64,000 bases of DNA from Alphaproteobacteria bacterium (GTDB lineage Bacteria > Pseudomonadota > Alphaproteobacteria > Caulobacterales > Hyphomonadaceae), in assembly GCA_018222605.1 (NCBI GenBank), contig JAAEZZ010000001.1, positions 372,001 through 436,000 on the forward strand, given 5' to 3'. The notes beneath the pieces are model-generated. The model made no database searches and was not told where the DNA came from. It saw only the letters and a list, made by a program, of their open reading frames with translations. Of the stretch, positions 10,301-16,248 are shown in pieces. Both the position numbers and the translations under genes were made by a program. Numbering within the stretch: position 1 is the first letter of the stretch; the number at the start of each line of letters is the position of its first letter.

Positions 10301-10686
10301 TGGGCCGCAATGCTGTCCCGGCTGAGACAGCGGGCGCTGACGCTTCTACCGAAGCAGAAATTGATATCCTGTCTGCCCCTGCGGATCAGAGACCCGAACT
10401 TCTGGAAGGCTTCCTGAGAATCCATGTCGGGCGTGCCCTTGGCTATGCACCATCCTCGCTGGATCCCGACATGCCGATCTCTGATCTGGGATTCGATTCC
10501 CTGATGGCTGTGCAAGTCCGCAATGCTATCACGGCTAGCCTCAAGATAGATATCGGTCTGCGTGACCTGCTGAGCGGGATCACCATTAATGAGGCAGTCA
10601 CAAAACTGATCTCAGCCCTGAATGCGGCAAACAATGAGGCTGCCGGAGCGGAAACAGAAGAAGAATGGGAGGAAGGCGTTATCTGA
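4345..10686 (+). CDS. Type I polyketide synthase module KS-AT-DH-ER-KR-ACP
   Basis: A 2113-residue complete reducing PKS module. Residues 1-30 form a charged helix, probably a docking coiled coil. The ketosynthase (about 31-455) has the triad Cys203 (DTACSSS), His338 (HGTGT) and His378 (NIGHTEA). The acyltransferase has GHSIGEYV (Ser653) and HAFH (His756), the pattern usual for malonyl-CoA loading. The dehydratase has His954 and Asp1122, but HKILDRVIFP carries Asp where HxxxGxxxxP normally has Gly. The enoyl reductase shows LNFRDVLNALG near 1450 and the NADPH loop HAAAGGVG near 1552. The ketoreductase shows YLVTGGLSGLG near 1744 with Ser1877 and Tyr1890. The ACP Ser is 2052 (GFDSLMA). The tail is acidic and there is no thioesterase, so chain release must be done elsewhere or in trans. 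A fully reduced acyl extension is predicted. Confidence 0.96.
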   Translation: MTTSRDMLKDALSAIERLQSKLDAAKHAKTEPIAIIGCGMRYPGGVKSLDDLHNLLAGKVNAVDTIPADRWDADAYYSPDQNAAGKIVTKKGGFVDGIDLFDPQFFGISPREAKSLDPQQRLLLQTAHEAMETAGIAPDKLEGSATGVFVGMSTTEYARLMWAKGAEQSDVYSATGGALNAAPGRISFTYGFLGPSVAVDTACSSSLNAIHLACASLREGESNLALAGGAAVIALPDAMAMFSRWGMLSPDGACKTFDASANGFARAEGCAMIALKRLSDAKADGNPILGLIVGSATNSDGRSSGMTVPSGPAQERMLRNALKSASLTPLDIDYIETHGTGTPIGDPIEAGALGAVLCEGRERSNPLRIGSIKTNIGHTEAASGIAGLLKVLACMRSETLLPQLHFETPNPGIDWDDLALEVVTSPTPWPHRETPRRAGVSSFGFSGTNVHILLADAPEAETAETEQDHALRTVPLSAETPNALRDLAERYANYLSRDNAADFPSFTRTLAVGRAHRMHRAALVASSTDDLRQSLEALAQGAPLPGSATGHASTSQSPRIAFLCTGQGSQYPGMTRELYDTEPVFRASIDTSAQILSGILDRPLLDVLYTESEEDSRISETLYTQPCLFAVEYAMAELWKSWGVTPNMVAGHSIGEYVAACLAGVMSHEDALRLVAERGRLMQQLPAGGAMAAVFASEDQIANLLKGREKDIAIAGVNGPEETVISGSEEAVEAVLAELESKEVGFRRLSVSHAFHSPLLDPMLDAFEQAANKVSYQSARLPLISNLTGQAFPTSKKPDARYWRDHARGAVRFADCIGALEDAGADILIELGPQPALLGLAARARPAAKWKTIPSLRRGQKDVPTIRGALAQAYTAGAKINWQNVYKETGGRLVAVPTYPFQQQRYWIDEQPARRQRASEASHPLLGDTQKVPPPVHAHIATLSADFPAFLADHKILDRVIFPATGYIEMALSAGKAAMGNQPVTLSGLMIDAPLELQAGTDHTLHTELMPSHEGGFDFIVRGVPEDERADWQNLAHARVSGTTTSDSVNIPTVAEARAVCVEAVDVAALYERLENLGLQYGPLFRGLTTLNKGDGIAVGMATLPNTEQDITSYSFHPALLDSVFHAVTAIVPSDGEDRLYLPTGIDKIQWLRPAPRNVVMVARLRQESSDDVELVADLLMETEQGDPIARLEGLHARVVSVESLARALGTGKMSLNELTLSWQPVASVEAASPESILVVGNGDAQSETIAKTLNARLIAPSQLSAALKQAPTSWVISCAGMEATNGDEEDTFGAAKYDAVLSTLQTLQHDGAGTNVCVLTRGAKVVLPEELPDLSAGTLAGLCRTADTEIQTSHILQLDLDPHTDLNPKIILQALALSDSQPELALRNGTFFSPRLSPVEAPAALAEDTRSVLRVTERGDLNRLRLEEEPRTAPGDHDVEIAIRASGLNFRDVLNALGMYPGDPGRLGSECSGVVSRVGKHVSSLKPGDPVVALAGDSFASHVTVRERFVLPKPASITFADAVTLPNTYLTAALCFATAGGLKPGQRVLVHAAAGGVGFAAMQLALRAGAEVIATAGNERKRAFVLEHGASHAFDSRSDSFGEQIEQVTKGEGVDMVINALSGDMIVAGMRVTKPGGYFLEIGKNNIWTPEEAAERAPHVNYRIVDLGEQIIADPDQVRSSFDSLLKDVEAGSLAPLPVQAFPLSRAADAFRFMANARHTGKVAILPDFQTGNSMEVRQDGAYLVTGGLSGLGLAVAERLAKRGAGEIILAGRSGDSAEAQQTATRMAEAHGCTVRAIACDIADSASVDHLFTTALKDSLPLRGIMHAAGILDDSPLSEQSLDSLLRVAGPKIDGAQNLTRAASRAPLDWFVLFSSSSAMFGGPGQANYAGANAWLDSLAAHGRSEGRPITSIGWGAWADVGMAARLPESVRQRWERIGLGQIGVEAGLDAMEKLVSQNLPYASVVEANLNLLASQSGTRVRALLGRNAVPAETAGADASTEAEIDILSAPADQRPELLEGFLRIHVGRALGYAPSSLDPDMPISDLGFDSLMAVQVRNAITASLKIDIGLRDLLSGITINEAVTKLISALNAANNEAAGAETEEEWEEGVI

Positions 10687-10831
10687 CGCTTCCTCTCAAA
10701 CCGGCAAAACGCATTTTAGGGAAAACTCTTCACGGGCACATAGACTGACGCAATCCGACAAACCGGGCAGATTTTCCTGAAAGATATCAAAGCCTGTGAG
10801 GATAGTTTTCCCACCCCCATAAGGGCTGGCG

Positions 10832-11030
10832 TATACTCATCCCTGTCGCGGCTTGTGACATGGCTCGCGGCGGGTCCGAAGCTTTGGGGGACCCTCCCGA
10901 TTACCCCCCCTCGGCTTCACGCGGATGGACGGCGCCCATGTGCACAGGGGCGCATCAGATCCACTCCAACCCATGAATTTGTCCCTGTCACACATGGAGC
11001 GCCGCTCCATCCGCAAGGACCCAAAAATGC
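10832..11030 (+). ncRNA. Candidate structured RNA with three-way-junction potential
   Basis: No convincing coding sequence lies between the PKS and the next gene (10687-11086). This stretch has a TATACT hexamer at 10832-10837 followed by strong complementarity. GGGTCC at 10872-10877 can close with GGACCC at 11017-11022. Inside lie a small hairpin (GAAGC 10878-10882 with GCTTC 10914-10918, extended by G and C runs) and a long stem of 10921-10949 with 10983-11014 that is nearly perfect over more than 25 pairs. Two alternative folds exist: GGGTCC can pair locally with GGACCC at 10889-10894, and the 3' arm holds its own 15-nt palindrome at 10995-11009. No tmRNA tag, SRP core or tRNA feature was found. 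The strand is inferred from the promoter-like hexamer and the terminator-like hairpin at 11037. Confidence 0.4.
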
Positions 11031-11036
11031 AAAAAA

Positions 11037-11060
11037 CCGGACGGGCAACGCCCGGTCCGG
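11037..11060. terminator. Terminator hairpin between candidate RNA and hydrophilic protein gene
   Basis: CCGGACGGGC and GCCCGGTCCGG form a GC-rich inverted repeat with a short loop. Read on the minus strand it is followed by a run of T residues (GTTTTTTGC), a classic intrinsic terminator for the minus-strand gene ending at 11087. On the plus strand the T run is short (CTTTT), so it may also end the candidate RNA, though less strongly. Confidence 0.75.
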
Positions 11061-11086
11061 CTTTTGGTACTGATACTAGCCTTCTG

Positions 11087-11485
11087 CTAGTCTTTGGTTT
11101 CGACACCAGGATCATTCTTGGAATAGGCATCTTCCAGTTCCTGTGTATCAGGCGCGGGCTTAAGAGCCCCCGGTGTGGCGCTTTCTGCGCCCTTGTCCGC
11201 ATTCAGGGTCTCTGGCGCATTGGGGTGGCGACCATCCCTAGGCATCAGGACGGGATTATTACCTTCGTCCAGATGCTCCGCGCGTTCTGCAGCGGTCTCA
11301 TCAGGCTGCGGGCGGTCTTTCTGACCGTCGTCCCGAAGGAAACCATGCTTGCCATCGCGCAGTTCCTCGCCGCGACGAAAGCCTGCCTGGTCTGTATCCT
11401 TGCGTCCCGGTGTTTCGCCATCGCCTCGCTGCTCGCTGAGGTCTTCGCGGCGCTGAGGGTCCAGATCTGTCTCATACTTGCTCAT
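11087..11485 (-). CDS. Very hydrophilic, probably disordered small protein
   Basis: A 132-residue protein made largely of Asp, Glu, Arg, Lys, Gly, Pro and Gln with almost no hydrophobic stretch, so it is predicted to be disordered and soluble. There is no signal peptide or membrane segment and I do not recognise a family. The start is supported by AAGGAG about eight bases upstream. A strong terminator follows it and tRNA-Lys lies upstream on the same strand. Composition resembles hydrophilin-like stress proteins, but that is only a composition argument. Confidence 0.7.
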   Translation of the reverse strand: MSKYETDLDPQRREDLSEQRGDGETPGRKDTDQAGFRRGEELRDGKHGFLRDDGQKDRPQPDETAAERAEHLDEGNNPVLMPRDGRHPNAPETLNADKGAESATPGALKPAPDTQELEDAYSKNDPGVETKD

Positions 11486-11655
11486 GATGGTCTCCTTTCA
11501 GAAAACCAACGGGCGAAGCCGCATGGATGTTCCGCATGTGACTGGCTGGAACAGATTAATTCGCGGCCATCACCACACACGCCCGCACATCACATGATGG
11601 CGACAAAGCCGAACCGGGACCGGTTTCAGCTCTGATTATCTCTCGGGAGGGAGGA

Positions 11656-11731
11656 TGGTGTGCCCTACAGGGTTCGAACCTGTGACCTACTGATTAAAAG
11701 TCAGTTGCTCTACCAACTGAGCTAAGGGCAC
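11656..11731 (-). tRNA. tRNA-Lys (anticodon TTT)
   Basis: Read on the minus strand this is a complete 76-nt cloverleaf. It has acceptor GTGCCCT with AGGGCAC, D arm AGCTCAGTTGGTAGAGC, anticodon loop CTTTTAA giving TTT, T arm ACAGG-TTCGAAC-CCTGT, discriminator A and an encoded CCA end. Confidence 0.98.
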
Positions 11732-11831
11732 CGCCAGAACGCGCGATTTAGGCGACCAGACCGGTGCGGTCAACCGCCTGATGCAGCCTATGGCTTGATG
11801 TCGCCATAATTTTCGCATCACCCTCCCGATT

Positions 11832-12605
11832 ATGTTGAGATTTACGCCCTTTTTACTAACACTTCTCCTGATCGGCGCCTGCGCGAGCCAACCTGCTCCT
11901 GTTGAACAGAAGGCGGAGGGGAATGATTCTCTGACAGAGAATGTCGGCGAGGCAGCCGGAACGGCCTACACGAAGACACGTGACGGATTCGCGGATGCCG
12001 CCCTTTCCCCGCTCGAAGACCTGAATCTGCGGCGGGAAGAAATTCCGCCGATCCTGAAAGGCGTGGAAAGCCCTTACGATTTGCCGACAGATCTGACCTG
12101 TCAGGACATCCAGCGCCTTCTAGGCCAGCTGGACACCGTGCTGGGCCCGGACTGGGATACGCCTTCGCCAGACGAGCGCCTGCGTACAGAGAAGCTGGCC
12201 GACTCGGCATCACAAGCGACGCTCAATGCCGTAGCCTCAGAGGCGAGAGGACTGATCCCCTTCCGCGGCATCATCCGCCAGGCGACTGGCGCGGAAAGCC
12301 ACCAGAAGAAGTACAATCTTGCCTACAAGATCGGCGCACAACGCCGGGCGTATCTGAAAGGCATGGGGCTCGCCAAGGGCTGCCCCCTGCCCGCGCGTCC
12401 GAACTTCACGGTGAAGCGGGATGAAAACGCCGTAACGTACAAGGGCGACAGCCCGGTCGCGCCGCCGCCGTCACAAGCCTATGATGACTACCAGCAGAAA
12501 CAGCTGGAGAATCTCACGCCCGTTCATCCTTCGGAGACGACTTCGTCGACGCCCAGGCCGTCTGAAGTCGGGAGCGAAGCGCCTCAAACCGTCCCTCGGC
12601 AATAG
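11832..12605 (+). CDS. Hypothetical lipoprotein
   Basis: A 257-residue protein with a short lipoprotein signal (hydrophobic run then LIGAC, Cys17), so it is probably anchored to a periplasmic membrane face. The body is mostly hydrophilic and helical with a Pro/Ser/Thr-rich C-terminal tail. The central part ([16 protein letters not shown]) includes a hydrophobic patch. I do not recognise a family. Its last 92 bases overlap the 3' end of tgt on the opposite strand, so the final 30 residues are encoded antisense to the Tgt C-terminus. The lipobox at the right distance from the start supports the gene being real. Confidence 0.75.
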   Translation: MLRFTPFLLTLLLIGACASQPAPVEQKAEGNDSLTENVGEAAGTAYTKTRDGFADAALSPLEDLNLRREEIPPILKGVESPYDLPTDLTCQDIQRLLGQLDTVLGPDWDTPSPDERLRTEKLADSASQATLNAVASEARGLIPFRGIIRQATGAESHQKKYNLAYKIGAQRRAYLKGMGLAKGCPLPARPNFTVKRDENAVTYKGDSPVAPPPSQAYDDYQQKQLENLTPVHPSETTSSTPRPSEVGSEAPQTVPRQ

Positions 12606-13656
12606 AGGCACGGATCTCCTGCATCAGAGCCTGGAAGAAGGCCGTATTGTGCCAGCTGAGCAGCATGGGACCGAGATACTCCCCGGCCTTGAACAGGTGA
12701 TGGTAATAGGCGCGTGAATAGTCCTGGCTCGCCGGACAGTTCACGGCCTCGTCCAGAGGCGACAGGTCCTCGGCAAATTTGGCGTTCTTCACATTGACCG
12801 GCCCGTCCCAGGTCCAGGCTTGACCGTGACGCCCGGAACGAGTCGGCAGAACGCAATCAAACATGTCGATCCCGCGCGCCACGCTTTCGACCAGGTCAAT
12901 CGGCTTGCCGACGCCCATCACATAGCGTGGCAGATGATCCGGCAGGTGCGGCGCGGTCAGATCAATGGTCGCGCACATCTGCTCATGCCCCTCCCCCACG
13001 GCGAGGCCGCCCAGTGCGATGCCGCCAAAGCCCTGCGAGACAACGCCCTTGGCAGACTTCTCTCTCAGGTCTGCGTAATTCGACCCCTGAATGATGCCGA
13101 ACAGGGTCTGGCTGTCGCGGTCTCCGAAGGCGTCAAGGCTGCGCTGGCCCCAATCGAGCGACAGGTCCAGGCTGCGTTCGGCCTCCTCATGCGAACAGGG
13201 ATAGTCCGTGCACTCGTCCAGCTGCATGGAGATGTCGGCACCGAGCAGGTCCGCCTGAATCTCGATGCTGCGCGCCGGGGTCAGCCGGTGGGTCGAGCCA
13301 TCAATATGACTCTGAAAGGTGACGCCGTCCGGGTCCATTTTGCGCAGCTGCGCGAGGGACCAGACCTGAAAGCCGCCACTATCGGTCAGCATCGGGCCAT
13401 CCCAGTGCGCGAAGGCATGCAGGCCCCCAAGACGCTTCACGCGCTCGGCGCCCGGACGCAGCATCAAATGATAGGTGTTGCCGAGTATGATATCCGCCCC
13501 GGCATCCTTCACTTGATCCATGTACAGCGCCTTCACCGTACCGGCGGTGCCGACCGGCATGAAAGCGGGTGTGCGAATGTCTCCACGCGGCGTCTTCAGA
13601 ATGCCGGTGCGGGCCTTGCCTTCGGTGGCTTTGATCTCAAACGGGAATATTGCCAT
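12514..13656 (-). CDS. tgt: tRNA-guanine transglycosylase with altered zinc site
   Basis: A 380-residue TIM-barrel enzyme that exchanges guanine-34 of Tyr, His, Asn and Asp tRNAs for preQ1 in queuosine synthesis. Length and order match bacterial Tgt. The general acid/base Asp is in TDSGGFQ (Asp92) and the nucleophile in FDCVLPTR (Asp267). The odd point is the structural zinc site. Bacterial Tgt has Cys-x-Cys-x2-Cys followed by a His, but here the aligned positions are Val305, Cys307 and Ser310, with His336 (WHN) retained. The DNA reads this unambiguously, with no frameshift and intact flanks. Either zinc binding is lost or rebuilt, or this lineage tolerates it. It overlaps the lipoprotein gene tail to tail by 92 bp. 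Confidence 0.95.
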   Translation of the reverse strand: MAIFPFEIKATEGKARTGILKTPRGDIRTPAFMPVGTAGTVKALYMDQVKDAGADIILGNTYHLMLRPGAERVKRLGGLHAFAHWDGPMLTDSGGFQVWSLAQLRKMDPDGVTFQSHIDGSTHRLTPARSIEIQADLLGADISMQLDECTDYPCSHEEAERSLDLSLDWGQRSLDAFGDRDSQTLFGIIQGSNYADLREKSAKGVVSQGFGGIALGGLAVGEGHEQMCATIDLTAPHLPDHLPRYVMGVGKPIDLVESVARGIDMFDCVLPTRSGRHGQAWTWDGPVNVKNAKFAEDLSPLDEAVNCPASQDYSRAYYHHLFKAGEYLGPMLLSWHNTAFFQALMQEIRASIAEGRFEALRSRLQTAWASTKSSPKDERA

Positions 13657-13703
13657 GGGCCGGGCCTATACGGGCTTCCCTGCCGTCTGCCTAGTCCGCA
13701 GCC

Positions 13704-14696
13704 TCAGAGGCGATAGATACGCCGGGCCGTGACTTCAAACAGGGCGTGCTGCTCCACTTCGGAATACTTGGCAGCAATCTTCTTCAGGCCATTCCAGAGA
13801 ACCGGATAGCTGATCGACCAGCGGTCGACCGGGAAGTTGCTTTCGAACATGCAGCGACCAGCGCCGAAACAGTCGATCATATGATCATACCAGCGCTGCT
13901 GAGACTCCACGAACTCATCGGAGCTTGGCGGCATATCACGCTCATGCCAGCCCCAGCCATTGTCCGGCATGGCAAGCCCGCCCAGCTTCGCAACCACGTT
14001 CGGGCACTTCGCGATCTCGGCGACATCTTCCTTCCATTTCGCGAAGATCTCTTCGCGCTGGTCCGCATAGGGCCCGACACCAATTGGCGTGCCGAAATGG
14101 TCGAGCACGAGCGTCGTATTGGGGACGGCTCTGGCGAGATCGAGAAAATCCTGATTCTGATGGTGATAGTGCCAGGTGTCATAAGTCAGGCCGCGTTCGC
14201 CCAGACGCGCGACACCCTGGCGGAATTCATCATCTGCATAAAGACGTTCGGGCGCCCTGCCCGGAATGCGCAGCGTCGCGCCGCTCGTATCGCGAGACCC
14301 TGCATGACGAATACCGCGGAACAGGCCGTCAGCCGCCTCAATATGCGCATCCAGCACCTCATCGAGATCTGCGCTACGCAGGTCGGCATGGCCGATGATG
14401 GCCGCGATGTAGGGCCCGCCGCGCGCCTTCATGTCCTTGGCGGCCGCTGTCACGAATTCGGTTTCACCCACAGGCTTCAGATGGTCCGGTCCATCCTCGC
14501 GATAGGCCGCGCCGCATTCCATGAAGATGGTCTGCTTCACATTGTGGCCGCTGGTAAGGTCGGCCAGGAATTCGTCGACATTATAGTGCATGTCCGGCTG
14601 CGGCCAGAGATGGTGATGGGGGTCAATGATCTCGCGGTCCGGATCGATGATCTCTTCCTGAACCTGCGCCAGCCAGTCACTATTATTGAACACCAT
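13704..14696 (-). CDS. Amidohydrolase-family TIM-barrel hydrolase
   Basis: A 330-residue protein of the amidohydrolase-2 type (relatives include lactonases and decarboxylases). The metal-binding entry motif DPHHHLW is near residue 25, and barrel-end motifs DTWHYHHQ and LVLDHFG follow. No signal peptide is present, so it acts in the cytoplasm. The start at 14696 is chosen because AAGGAGG sits about eight bases upstream; a longer reading frame upstream lacks a site and has no family similarity. A weak terminator separates it from mipZ upstream. The substrate cannot be named; a lactone or aromatic-derived acid is possible from family precedent. Confidence 0.85.
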   Translation of the reverse strand: MVFNNSDWLAQVQEEIIDPDREIIDPHHHLWPQPDMHYNVDEFLADLTSGHNVKQTIFMECGAAYREDGPDHLKPVGETEFVTAAAKDMKARGGPYIAAIIGHADLRSADLDEVLDAHIEAADGLFRGIRHAGSRDTSGATLRIPGRAPERLYADDEFRQGVARLGERGLTYDTWHYHHQNQDFLDLARAVPNTTLVLDHFGTPIGVGPYADQREEIFAKWKEDVAEIAKCPNVVAKLGGLAMPDNGWGWHERDMPPSSDEFVESQQRWYDHMIDCFGAGRCMFESNFPVDRWSISYPVLWNGLKKIAAKYSEVEQHALFEVTARRIYRL

Positions 14697-14747
14697 ACAC
14701 ACTTCCTCCTTTGTCGTTGAGGATAATGTGGGGCCCAGAATGCAGAA

Positions 14748-14768
14748 AGGCCAGCACTTGGCTGGCCT
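14748..14768 (-). terminator. Hairpin downstream of mipZ
   Basis: AGGCCAGC and GCTGGCCT form an 8-bp stem with a 5-nt loop, followed on the minus strand by TTTCTGC. It lies between mipZ and the amidohydrolase gene. The short T run makes it a moderate intrinsic terminator. Confidence 0.5.
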
Positions 14769-14793
14769 GAAGGACTCTAAATCTTTGTAATTT

Positions 14794-15681
14794 CTAGAAT
14801 TCGATCTCTGCGCCGACGAGTTCCGGCAATTGCAGGACAATCAACAGATCGCGCATTTCCTGGCGGGCGGCCACATGGCTCATCGTGAAAGACACGTTGG
14901 AACCCTTCTCTGTCAGGTCCAGCAGGGTCAGGCCCGCCGGAAAGAGTTCGCGATAGATCACACGCTCGGACAGGCCGGGCGCGAGGCGGAAGCCGATGCG
15001 CTTGGAGAGGTTCGTAAGCGCTTCGCCGACACGTTCCTTGTTGCGCGCCGCCAGCGGCGACATCCGGTTGCGCATCACGATCCAGTCGATCGGACGGCGG
15101 GACGTCTGCGCCTTCTTCTTGCGGCAGGACCAGACCATTTCGGAATAGAAGCTCGGCCGGATCACTTCCAGCGTCTGCGGGTTCACATCGCCCAGAAGGT
15201 CAAAGTCCACGAAGCTGTCATTCAGCGGCGTGATCAGCGTATCCGCATTCACATGCGCAAGACGTGACAGGTAGGTGTCGCCGCCAGGGCCGTCTATGAT
15301 GATAAAGTCGCATGCCTTTTTCAGGCGCGCCACACTGCTGAGGAAACGTTGGGTCTCTTCGGATTCGGCACGGTCCAGGTCGCGCTCTGTCGAGGCGTCA
15401 ACGCGGACAATTTCCGGCATGGGGAGCTTCGCGCCCGTGGACTGCATCCAGCGGAGACGATTTTCGAGATAGCGGGTCAGGCTGCGCTGGCGGACATCAA
15501 GGTCGATTACGCCGACCTTCTTGCCCATGCGCATAAGGGCCACCGACAAGTGCATCGACACTGTGGACTTGCCGGCGCCGCCCTTTTCATTACCCACGAC
15601 AATGACACGGGCCTCGCGCTGCTGCGCTGACAGGTCCGGGCCACCTACCGTCTCCAGTGGGGCGAATCCATCAGCGGGCAT
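14794..15681 (-). CDS. mipZ: Division-plane positioning ATPase MipZ
   Basis: A 295-residue ParA-superfamily ATPase. It has the deviant Walker A NEKGGAGKST (residues 31-40), IDLDVRQRS, the Walker B-like IIIDGPGGD, and the stretch TLITPLNDSFVDFDLLG. The C-terminal RVIYRELFPAGLTLLDL is characteristic of Caulobacter MipZ. In that family MipZ forms a gradient from the ParB-bound origin and blocks FtsZ assembly near the poles, so division occurs at mid-cell. The first 22 residues before REARVIVVGNEKGG extend beyond the usual start, but AAGGAG lies upstream of the chosen ATG. A small gene of unknown function precedes it by 49 bp on the same strand, possibly in one transcript. Confidence 0.95.
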   Translation of the reverse strand: MPADGFAPLETVGGPDLSAQQREARVIVVGNEKGGAGKSTVSMHLSVALMRMGKKVGVIDLDVRQRSLTRYLENRLRWMQSTGAKLPMPEIVRVDASTERDLDRAESEETQRFLSSVARLKKACDFIIIDGPGGDTYLSRLAHVNADTLITPLNDSFVDFDLLGDVNPQTLEVIRPSFYSEMVWSCRKKKAQTSRRPIDWIVMRNRMSPLAARNKERVGEALTNLSKRIGFRLAPGLSERVIYRELFPAGLTLLDLTEKGSNVSFTMSHVAARQEMRDLLIVLQLPELVGAEIEF

Positions 15682-15730
15682 ATTCGAGGGCTCCTTCAGT
15701 CGTTTGTCTCGCAGGCTTTAGTAACGTGAT

Positions 15731-16180
15731 TCAGGCAACGTGGGAGAGGTTACCCTGCGTCGTCTTTTCGCTGGCGATCACATCCATGAAGAGCTCAGCA
15801 TCCTCCATGGGCGCGTCGGCATAGTAAGGCGCCATCGGCTCGCCGTCGAAAAGCAAATCGTCGGACATGATCGGGCCGAAGGCTGCATCGACCGGAAGGT
15901 CAGCGCGGACCGGCTGGTGCGCTGAGATCTCTGACAGCAGGTTGCGAAGCGTACCGAGCGCCCCGGCCACGCGGCCAAGATCGCGAGAGTAGACTTCTGC
16001 TGCTTCCGTGACAGGCGTGCCGTCGCGGTCAAACATCCATTCATCAACCATATTCGGGCTGATATAGCGTGTCCGGGCCTCTGGCGCGGCCACAACCGGA
16101 TGTTTGGACTTGCCGGCTGCCAGACGAAGCCCGACAGAAAGCGCGAATGATTTAATCGGAGCGAGGATGCGGTGTGTCAT
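15731..16180 (-). CDS. Conserved-looking small protein upstream of mipZ, unknown function
   Basis: A 149-residue acidic protein with no signal peptide, although the N-terminus (RILAPIKSFALSVGLRLAAG) is a basic amphipathic helix that could touch a membrane. The middle (YISPNMVDEWMFDRDGTPVTEAAEVYSRDLGRVAGALGTLRNLLSEI, positions about 39-85) looks folded and helical, and the end is acidic. I do not recognise the family. It is divergent from panC and followed by mipZ 49 bp downstream, so the two may be co-transcribed. A GGAGG lies rather far (about 12 nt) from the ATG. Function is unknown. Confidence 0.7.
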   Translation of the reverse strand: MTHRILAPIKSFALSVGLRLAAGKSKHPVVAAPEARTRYISPNMVDEWMFDRDGTPVTEAAEVYSRDLGRVAGALGTLRNLLSEISAHQPVRADLPVDAAFGPIMSDDLLFDGEPMAPYYADAPMEDAELFMDVIASEKTTQGNLSHVA

Positions 16181-16248
16181 GTGTTTAAAATTCCTCCGAA
16201 TGGGTTAACAGGGCGTTTACACAATCCTCAGACGGGACGTTTTTCAAA

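Noticed and set aside
10832-11060. tmRNA, 6S or SRP RNA identity for the structured stretch
   Set aside because: No tag reading frame or T-arm for tmRNA, no GGAAGCA-type SRP core, and the single long stem with a closing three-way junction does not match 6S as I know it. It is kept as an unassigned candidate.
10925-11635. 236-codon + strand frame through the candidate RNA and antisense to the hydrophilic gene
   Set aside because: It starts inside the inverted repeat, has no good ribosome site, and the minus-strand gene has a better start and terminator.
13746-14720. 324-codon + strand frame antisense to the amidohydrolase
   Set aside because: The minus-strand protein has clear amidohydrolase motifs; this frame has none and no ribosome site.
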